Assembly: GCF_032854445.1 (NCBI RefSeq)
Contig: NC_088296.1
Span: 22,745,853 to 22,809,852, forward strand
Length of the DNA stretch: 64,000 nt
Direction: 5' to 3'
Source: Liolophura sinensis
Taxonomy: Eukaryota; Mollusca; Polyplacophora; Chitonida; Chitonidae
Below the pieces are notes generated by a model. It was not told where the DNA came from and made no database searches. It saw only the letters and a program-made list of their open reading frames with translations. Shown here piece after piece: positions 56,864-64,000 of the stretch (positions within the stretch are counted from its first letter, which is position 1; each line of letters starts with the position of its first letter). A program made the position numbers and the translations under genes.

Positions 56864-57575
56864 GTAGGTCACATCTGATATGGGACAGCGACACATTGTG
56901 TTGTTAAGCGGGATACAAAGGGTCATCGTGTCATAGAGGTAGGTCACATTTGATATGGACAGTGACACATAGGGTTATTAAGAGGGATACCAAGGGTCAT
57001 CTTGTTATAGAGGTAGGTTACATTTGATATGGACAGTGACGCACTGGGTTGTTAAGCGGGATAGCAAGGATCATCGTGTCATAGCGGTTGGTCACATTTG
57101 ATATGGACAGTGACACATTGGGTTGTTAAGCGGGATAGCAAGGGTCATCTTTTGATAGCGGTGGGCCACATTTCATATGGACAGAAACACATTGGACTGT
57201 GCAGCGGGATACCATTTGCCTTCTTGTGATAGAGGTAGGTTACATTTAATATGGACAGTGACACAATGGTTGTTAAGCGGGATACCAAGGGTCATCTTCT
57301 TGATAGCAGGAGGTCCCATTTGATATGGACAGAAACACATTGTTCTGTTAAGCGGGATACCAAGGGTCATCTTGTGATAGAGGTAAGTCACATTTGATGT
57401 GGACAGTGACACATTGGGTTTGTTAAGCGGGATACCAAAGGTCATCTTGTGATAGAGGGAAGTCACAGTTGATGTGGATTGTCAAGATACCAAGGTTTGT
57501 CTTTTGATAGATGTAGGTTACATTTAATGTGAACTTTGAAACACAAGTGGGATACCAATGGCCATCCTGTGATTG
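56838..57575 (+). repeat. 72-75-bp minisatellite derived from an EGF exon end
   Basis: About eleven units spaced 72-75 bp, with the last two shortened. Each contains GACACATTGGGTTGTTAAGC, GGGATACCAAGGGTCATCTT, GTGATAGAG and GTAGGTCACATTTGATATGG. The first half corresponds to the last third of an EGF-like exon (Cys-x-Ala-Gly-Tyr-x-Gly-x-x-Cys with one Glu codon turned to TAA), and GTAGGT corresponds to its donor. Minus-strand frames across the array are repeat translations. Confidence 0.85.
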
Positions 57576-58336
57576 AAGTCGATGAGTGTTGGTGAGGAAT
57601 TTGGAACATTAGGCAGTGAGCTAGGATTTTTTTTTTGTATCTGTTCACAAAGACGTAGACGTCAGAGGCCACACAACGGGAGATCAATGCAATAGAATTA
57701 AACGCACGCAATCGTTGGATATTGGCTCGAGGTCGTAAACTATTGCCTCTTGAACTTGGAATATTACTTTCAGAGTGTGACGTTTCTAGTACGTCATCGC
57801 ACTATATCGTATATTTACTGATGGAAAACAAGAATCACTCCAAGAAGTAATAATAATATATGTATGTCGTGCCAGTCACAGAGGAGAATAGGACACACGT
57901 GCACATTACCAGTCAGTTTCTTAGGTAGTAACACATATGTTCATATAACGAAGAGAACACAACCATTCTTTTTCTTCCAGTGAAAATTTGAAAAGCAAGC
58001 TGTTACCAACTGGAAACAAATCAGTTGCCAAATAATTTACTATTATTCCAGGTTGAACAGTTCAGTATCAATAAATAAACGGTTATACAACATGTACCTC
58101 GCTGTTACTGAGCTGTATCAAGCTGTGTTTAGTTGGCACTACAAGGAAAGGCGCAGCCAGGTACCAACCTGTCAAAGTTTGCGTGTGTACTACTTGACAA
58201 ATTTAAGGCAAGAAAACATTAGTTATTGACATTTTTAACATGGACGATCTAGAAATAGTGCAACATATGACCCAAAGCGTGTGCATCATTTAGTTGAATT
58301 ATTCGTCTGAATGTCTGAAAATCTTGTTTACATTAG
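57576..58336. other. Intron; possible remnant of another EGF exon at 57774
   Basis: TATTACTTTCAG at 57762-57773 followed by AGTGTGACG resembles the acceptor and first bases (Glu-Cys-Asp) of the other EGF exons, but no EGF pattern continues beyond it. Confidence 0.35.
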
Positions 58337-58474
58337 AATGTTCGACTGGCCGGTTCGGAGAGCAATGTTCATGAATATGTCACTGTAAGAACGCCATCTC
58401 GTGTAACCATATCAACGGAACATGTGAAGAAGGTGGCTGAGATGCTGGATACAAGGGAGATAATTTTCAAGAAC
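58337..58474 (+). pseudogene. EGF-like exon 5, right length, two in-frame stops
   Basis: The acceptor TTTACATTAG starts a phase-1 exon of exactly 138 bases ending GAAC/GTGAGG. The frame reads ECSTGRFGEQCS, TGA (58372), ICHCKNAISCNHINGTCEEG and G, TGA (58438), DAGYKGDNFQE. Frame and length are preserved, but two stops interrupt it and the last EGF Cys has become Phe. It is the best guide to the ancestral exon structure and shows that the locus has lost constraint here. Confidence 0.7.
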
Positions 58475-59228
58475 GTGAGGTTCTCTATCATGTCTGTGCT
58501 TGTTGTTGGGCGGGAATAAACGTATACTAACATTTAAAGGTTTCTGATCCACAGTAAATGCTCATACCCTACAGCCGAATAATAACGGTACGTGTACTTA
58601 GTAATGTGAATTTCACTTTAAAAGTTGACTGTAATTTTACAGTAGAAAAAAGGTAGCAAACGTGCTAGTAACTTACTCTAAATTCTTCAATACATGATTC
58701 AAAGTTCAAATCTACTTCAGGACGGGTGAAAGGTCATTGATTTGGGCTAAATGTTTCCAAAACAAGGGTAACGTAACGACTGTACCAAACTAATGATCTC
58801 TCATTCGTTCTTAAGTGATATGCACTGTAAAACATTTATTTGCATTCAGAGAACATTGGAAATCTGAACTAGGATCAGACGTATTCTGATCAACACGGTA
58901 ATATACATCAAATAATTTGGAGAAAGACTACAGCGGGAATAAAACTATAAAAACAGCATTTTAAAGGACAAACCAATACAGAGGAACGATTTTTGAAAAG
59001 CCTTATGTAATCTGAGCAGTTATCTTAGGGAAATATATAATGGATATATTATGACTCCTATCTTGGGCCCCTGCACACTTATAACCAATTGGTGGGCTAT
59101 TTTGCTTGTTTCCGCTGTTAGTTTCTGGTGCAGTTGTTGCCGACGAGCGTTTCACTTTTCGTATTCGTTTAAAACTTCAGACCATACCGTAAAGACTTGT
59201 ATTCCGTGCTTTCTGATGTGTACTGTCA
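58475..59228. other. Intron, no exon recognised
   Basis: AT-rich. The 59051-59254 frame has no motif. Confidence 0.4.
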
Positions 59229-59545
59229 GAGGAAATATAGCAACAAGTATATAGATAGAAGGTTAAATACAACAAGTATACGGATAGAAGGCCTAAATAC
59301 AACAAGTATAGAAATAACAGGCTTAAACAGAACAACACGTATAGAGAGAGAAGGGTTAAATACAACAACGAGTAAAGAGATAGAAGGCTTAAACTCAACA
59401 ACACGTATAGAGATAGAAGGGTTAAATACAACAACGAGTATAGAGACAGAAGGGTTAAATACAACAACGAGTATAGAGATAGACGGGTTAAACAGAACAA
59501 TAAGTATGAGGACAGAAAGCTTAAATGCTACAAGTATGGAGATAG
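59229..59545 (+). repeat. 33-bp minisatellite, left block, open in one frame
   Basis: Units of 30-33 bp follow ACAACAAGTATAGAGATAGA AGGCTTAAAT. One plus frame (59197-59550) reads IEIEGLNTTTSIETEGLNTT and similar throughout, with an Asn-x-Thr sequon in most units. Minus-strand frames across it (Leu/Tyr-rich) are shadows. The block is cut by a SINE at 59546. Confidence 0.9.
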
Positions 59546-59860
59546 AGTGAGTGAGTGAGTGCTTGGGGTTTAACGTCCTACTCGATAATTTTTCAGTCAT
59601 ATGACGACGAAGGATTCCTTAGGGTGCATGTACGTGTAATGTGCCTCCTTGTTGCAGGACGGATTTCCACCGCTCTTTTATTTAGTGCTGCTTCACTGAG
59701 ACGACTTACCGAAGGCAAGTAAGTCGCTCCGCCCGATGCATTATACTGATACGGGTACAACTTCCTCTTTTAAAGTCTTAGGTGTGACTCGATCAAGGAT
59801 TGATCCTGGATCTACCGGTCCCAAAGCCAACCCTCTGCCAACTGTGCTATCCGGGCCGGT
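59546..59860 (-). mobile_element. SINE family D inserted in the 33-bp array
   Basis: The plus strand starts GAGTGAGTGAGTGCTTGGGG, TTTAACGTCCTACTCGATAA (reverse of the tail) and ends AACTGTGCTATCCGGGCCGG (reverse of the tRNA head), with CTCGATCAAGGATTGATCC near box B. It is therefore a minus-strand tRNA-derived SINE. GAGATAGA flanks both sides and may be the target-site duplication, though the tandem context makes this ambiguous. Confidence 0.8.
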
Positions 59861-60330
59861 ATATAGAGATAGAAGGCCTAAATACAACAACACGTATAGA
59901 GATGGGAGGCTTAAATGCAATAACAAATATAGAGATAGAAGGGTTAAATATAGCAACAAGTACGGGGATAAAAGGCTTAAATACAACAAATATAGAGATA
60001 GAAGGGTTAAATACAGCAACAAGTACGGAGATAAAAGGCTTAAATACAACAAATGTAGAGATAGAACGCTTAAATACAACAACGCGTATACAGATAGAAG
60101 ACTTAAACACAACAAAAAGTACAGAGATAAAAGGCTTACATGCAACAACAAGTATAGAGATAGAAGGCTTACATACAACAACAAGTATAGAGATAGAAGG
60201 TTTAAATACAACAACAAGTATAGAGATTGAAGGCTCAAATACAACAACAAGTATAGAGATAGAAGGCTTACATACAACAACAAGTATAGAGATAGAAGGC
60301 TTACATACAGCAACACGTATACAGATAGAT
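59861..60330 (+). repeat. 33-bp minisatellite, right block, open in one frame
   Basis: Continues the left block in the same unit (TATAGAGATAGAAGGCTTAA, ATACAACAACAAG), with 30-bp variants. The plus frame 59800-60579 reads SIEIEGLNTTTSIEIEGLHT repeatedly and stays open. The DNA unit resembles the first 40 bases of the transmembrane exon at 60613. Confidence 0.9.
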
Positions 60331-60612
60331 AACAAATTATCGTTGCCTTTCACACAACAAATAGTTTTCCTTCTCCTTTCATGCATAGCAGACAGGTACC
60401 TTTCCCTCAAAAGCCCCTCAATCTTGTATATAACCCTTATAGATCATCAACGTACTTACGCGTTGCCTATTGTTACATGTCTAAAATGTGTACCTGTCAA
60501 TATAACAGACAGATTCAGGTCGTCAGACTGTAGTCTTTGCCTTCTTGGCGAATGCGGTGTTTTATCTGTGGTGGAATAACCAATCAAAGGCCTTGTATTT
60601 TTTTCACTGTAG

Positions 60613-60800
60613 AGACGGCTAGTATCGAAGGTAGGCCTGTATACAACGAAACTTCATCCACTGGTCTTCTCGTCGGTGTGTGTATGCTGGCGGGGATTTC
60701 CCTCGTCCTAATGGTGTATGTTGTTATCTTCACTGTCAAGGGACGGCGCTGGTACATAAGATTTCAACAAGAGGTCAAGTCACGTTATGAATCCGCTCAG
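60613..60800 (+). CDS. Transmembrane exon of an EGF-repeat membrane protein
   Basis: The acceptor TTTTTTTCACTGTAG starts a phase-1 exon, the phase used by the EGF-like exons upstream. It encodes a short stalk (ETASIEGRPVYNETSSTG, with an Asn-Glu-Thr sequon), a membrane helix LLVGVCMLAGISLVLMVYVV, then a basic stop-transfer segment KGRRWYIRFQQEVKSRYESA, and ends CAG/GTAAGA in phase 0. This is a single-pass type I layout, as in MEGF and scavenger-receptor proteins. The exon has no lesion, in contrast to the EGF-like exons. It may belong to a living gene that uses other, unseen exons, or be the best-preserved part of a dying one. Confidence 0.65.
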
Positions 60801-60994
60801 GTAAGACTAAATCTTAACATACAGCTCATGCATATGTATGGTGAAAGTACACGTATAATGTTATCTTAACTGTCAAGGGAGGCCGCTGGTACATAAGACT
60901 TCAGCAAGAGGTAAAGTCACGTTATGATTCCGCCCAGGTAAGATTGAATTTTAACGTACAGTTCATGCATATGTATGGTGAATGTACACGTATA
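60723..60994 (+). repeat. 137-bp tandem duplication of the transmembrane exon end
   Basis: The segment starting GTTATCTTCACTGTCAAGGG (second half of the exon, donor, and about 57 bases of intron) is repeated at 60860 as GTTATCTTAACTGTCAAGGG, with some twelve or more differences. Both copies keep a CAG/GTAAGA donor. Confidence 0.9.
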
Positions 60995-61009
60995 CTGATT
61001 TCATTATCG

Positions 61010-61460
61010 GGAGAACACAAGCGTTCTCTGAGTGTAAGGAACAGCAACTTTTATGTGAGTGTGATTTTCAGAAAATACTTTCTGAGTGTAAGGAGCAATA
61101 AATGTCACGTTTGATTTACTGGAAATGCTCTCTGAGTGTAAGGAGCAACAAATGTTATGTAATTATGAGGAGCAATAAATGTTATGTAAATGTGATTAAC
61201 AGGAAATATTATCTGAGTGTAAGGAGCAACACATGTTAGGTGAGTGTAACGAACAGCAAATATTATTTAAGGAGCAACAACTGTTATGTAAGTGTAAGGA
61301 ACGACTAATGTCATTTGAGTGTTAGGAGCAACACATGTTATGTGAATGTAAGGAGCAACAAATTTATGTGAATGTAAGGAGCAATAAATATCATTTGAGT
61401 TCTAGGAGCAACAAACTTTATGTAAATGTTAGGAGCAACAAACGCCATGTGCTTGTAGGG
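61010..61460 (+). repeat. 26-27-bp minisatellite, left domain
   Basis: Diverged units follow GTGAGTGTAAGGAGCAACAA ATGTTAT. Some carry insertions (for example TGATTTTCAGAAAATACTTT). It grades into the right domain near 61450-61500. Confidence 0.85.
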
Positions 61461-62250
61461 GACAGTAAATGTGAGTGTAGAATAGACAAATGTGGTGAGG
61501 GTAAACACATGAGATGTAAGTGTAGGATACACAAAGGCGATTCGAGCGTAGGCTAGACAAATGTAATGTGAGCGTAAGATAGACAAATGTAATGTGAGCG
61601 TAGGATAGACAAGTGTAACGTGAGCGTAAGATAGACAAAGGCAACGTGAGCGTAGAATAGACAACTGTAACGTGAGCGTAGGATAGGCAAGTGTAACGTG
61701 AGCGTAGGATAGACAAATGTAGCGTGAACGTAGGATGGACAAGTGTAAGGTGAGCGTAGGATACACAAATGTAACGTGGGCGTATGATACACAAATGTAA
61801 CGTGAGCGTAGGACAGACAAATGTAACGTGAGCGTAGGACAGACAAATGTAACGTGTGTGTAGGATAGGCAAATGTAACGTGGACACAGGATAGACAAGT
61901 TTAACGTGAGTGAGGTGTGAGTGAGTGCGAGTGTAGGATAGGCAAATGTAACGTGGGCGAGTGATACACAGATCTAACTTGAGCGTAGGACAGACAAATG
62001 TAATGCGAATGCAGGATAGACAAATGTAACGCGGGCATAGGATAGACAAGTGTAACGTGAGTGAGATGTGAGTGAGTGTGAGTGTAGGACAGGCGAATGT
62101 AACGTGGGCGTAGGATACACTAATATAACGTGAGGGTAGCTTAGACAAATGTAATGTGAGCGTGGGATAAAGAAATGTAATGTGAGCATAGGATATACAA
62201 ATATAACGTGAGTGTAGTATAGACAAATGTAATATGAGCGTAGTATAAAG
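61461..62250 (+). repeat. 26-bp minisatellite, right domain
   Basis: About thirty units of GTGAGCGTAGGATAGACAAA TGTAAC, 26 bp apart (for example 61802 and 61828), are related to the left domain but homogenised to a different consensus. A longer variant (GTGAGTGAGGTGTGAGTGAG) appears twice, about 151 bp apart (61907 and 62058). All three minus frames are open because the unit has no stop; the 289-codon minus frame repeats every 26 residues and is not a gene. Confidence 0.9.
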
Positions 62251-62314
62251 AAATGTGATGATATCGTGTGAATTTGCATTCATCTTGGATTTATACAAAT
62301 CCTGTTTTTCACAG

Positions 62315-62455
62315 AAAAGAAAGATGTTAAGATTAAGGTATCCTCCAGTGTCACAGATTTATAAGCAACGTTCAGTTACGAACAACGCTATTCATCGTTT
62401 TTTCCAGGTGCCACGAGAAGAAAGAAGCTCAGAGCTCTGTGAGAATGTGAATTAG
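62315..62455 (+). CDS. Candidate cytoplasmic-tail exon of the EGF-repeat protein
   Basis: The acceptor CCTGTTTTTCACAG starts a frame in phase 0, matching the donor of the transmembrane exon. Read straight through, it encodes KRKMLRLRYPPVSQIYKQRS, VTNNAIHRFFQ and VPREERSSELCENVN, then TAG at 62453. Alternatively AAG/GTATCC (donor) and TTTTTTCCAG at 62407 (acceptor) would remove a short intron and give a different C-terminus. There is no clear AATAAA just after the stop. A tail of 30-50 residues is plausible for this protein class, but no conserved motif is present. Confidence 0.4.
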   Translation, partial: KRKMLRLRYPPVSQIYKQRSVTNNAIHRFFQVPREERSSELCENVN

Positions 62456-64000
62456 GATCAGTCGGATTTTATGACTAATCTGAGCCGGCACTTCGGATCT
62501 ACACTGAAGTGTACATTTCGTAATATGATAACATTGTAACATAATGACAGGCATCTGTGAACAAACATTGCTGAGAAATTTTTGCTCGAAAATACATGAC
62601 TAACCAGCTTATTTTTCTTAGAGAAATACTAGTATATCATTGAGATACTAAAGTTTTTTTTATCTTAGGTGTCTCTTCACTTATATACAACCAATGGTTT
62701 GACTATTTCATTTGTCACCCTTTGATTACCTTTTCTTCGTCAAGAAAACATACTAAGCTTGTGGGAAAGTTGACTCGTCCTGGGGCTTGTTTTACGAAAA
62801 TGTTGCAAACTACGCTTAGCATAACTTCCATGACAACGTACAGTGAACACAGCGCTTCCACAGATCAGTTTTTGCAGAAAATATAAAGAGGGTAACTCTG
62901 ATTATTGACGTCTTTATATGATTTCTATATTTCGGCTACACTGGCTGTGTCACAATCAGGAAATCAGGTATCAATTGCCAAAATATAATAGGATATTGGG
63001 CTAAATCTTCCCAAAACAAGGGTAACATGATGACTGTACCAAAATAATGATCTCTTCCTTTTATTTTATAGAGACACGTCACCATGCAAACTGGGCTTCA
63101 CATCCATGACCAGATTGTCCACACCTGAAGCAACTGTACGTCAAGCATTTATCATGCTGGTGTATCTCTTGTCATGGAAGTGACGCCAGGTACAAATTAC
63201 GACTGCTTTGTGAAACGGCACGATTTAAAAAATTTTCAAACGGACATGTGCTGGTTAATCATATAGGCAGTAAACATTTGGCACTGTGCTAGTCGGTGTT
63301 GTACGTATATGTGCGGAAAATACAGTAATGATGAAAATTTTTCATCAAAAGAAACCAATACGATTTTGGCAACAGTTTGTGATGGGCACCCGCTTGAATG
63401 ACGACTATTACAAAAACAGCGAAATTTGAATACCAGTGACAAATCAAGCTTGTTTTCAAAGACGCGTGCCCTTAGTGACTGGCCTAAAGCTCTTATGTGT
63501 AGAAATACAATGACCAATTGAGCAGTTGGAAGCCAAATCCAACCTTTTAAACGGGAAAACATACTGTGTTTACATGATACGTGATAGTGGACCAGAATTC
63601 CACTGGGCACTATCGCGTTTTTTCACAACTAAACAATGTTTTGTGGTTAAAAAAAGCCCCTTATGCGAGAGCGTAAATCACAATGCAAACAAAGAGACAA
63701 TCAGTTTGATACAACAATCTGTGTTAACATTGCTACGTGCTGTTTCATACTTAGAAACATTTTTATGACACCCAAAGAGCTGCTTTGTACTGGGTACATT
63801 ACTTTGCAACGGAGTTAAACTTTAAAACTGGTCCATTCTACCAGGCTTTACTAGGCGACATTTATGTTGTTGTTCTTTCAACTTTTTAACTCCGGAGGGG
63901 ATTCATCCTGTGTCCATAATCTTTGACAATTTTAAAAGAGTTTACAATATTGTGGACCCATCTGATACAGAGTGTTTGACTTCCTTTTATTTTAACAAGA
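62456..64000. other. No gene confirmed
   Basis: CCTTTTATTTTATAG at 63058-63072 followed by AGACACGTCACC could be an acceptor, but the frames behind it close soon. The 63236-63610 minus frame (124 codons) has no recognised domain. Confidence 0.35.

Noticed and set aside
57173-57711. Minus-strand frames of 82-97 codons with repeated Tyr-Leu-Tyr-His
   Set aside because: They are antisense translations of the 72-75-bp array.
59741-60410. Leu/Tyr-rich and Ile/Val-rich minus-strand frames of about 190 codons
   Set aside because: They are shadows of the 33-bp array; the plus frame with sequons aligns to the transmembrane exon and is the better candidate.
61429-62298. A 289-codon minus-strand frame, the longest in the window
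   Set aside because: It is the translation of a 26-bp tandem array whose unit lacks stops in all minus frames, so the peptide repeats every 26 residues. There are no splice sites, start context or non-repetitive ends.

Overview
The window looks like AT-rich nuclear DNA from a mollusc, most likely a bivalve. It has no long open reading frames. Recognisable coding pieces are short, Cys-rich or motif-rich, and bounded by GT/AG splice sites. More than twenty copies or fragments of tRNA-headed SINEs are scattered through it, of the kind known from bivalve genomes, with a tail close to GTATAAGTGAAATATTCTTG followed by AGTACGGCGTAAAACACCAA and an (AAAT)n end. Most of the remaining sequence is intergenic or intronic.

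Layout. From 1 to 27 kb there are mostly SINEs, six short arrays or dispersed repeats, one unidentified coding-like minus-strand stretch (1.9-2.6 kb) and a possible promoter with a short first exon (15.3-15.55 kb). At 27.7-27.9 kb on the minus strand lies the first exon of an AA15 lytic polysaccharide monooxygenase (signal peptide plus the His-brace N-terminus). From 28 to 52 kb there are more SINEs, a 19-bp array, a 115-bp direct duplication, an unidentified exon-like stretch at 38.15 kb, and a 48-bp minisatellite at 49.4 kb that grew inside a dispersed repeat. At 52.6-53.6 kb a small Ly6/uPAR-type three-finger protein gene reads on the minus strand; its last three exons have agreeing splice phases and are followed by a polyadenylation signal.

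From 55.0 to 62.5 kb on the plus strand is the most unusual locus: a gene for a membrane protein with EGF-like repeats (MEGF/scavenger-receptor type). Five EGF-like exons can be recognised, all broken by frameshifts or stops, while the transmembrane exon is intact. The locus is riddled with tandem arrays, several of them made from its own exon sequence: a 72-75-bp array copied from the end of an EGF exon including its splice donor, a 33-bp array related to the start of the transmembrane exon and encoding a Thr/Ser-rich N-glycosylation-type repeat, a 137-bp duplication of the transmembrane exon end, and a 1.2-kb 26-27-bp minisatellite before the cytoplasmic tail.

No CRISPR array, operon, rRNA, intact tRNA or intact autonomous transposon was seen. 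All assignments come from reading the sequence; no database search was possible.
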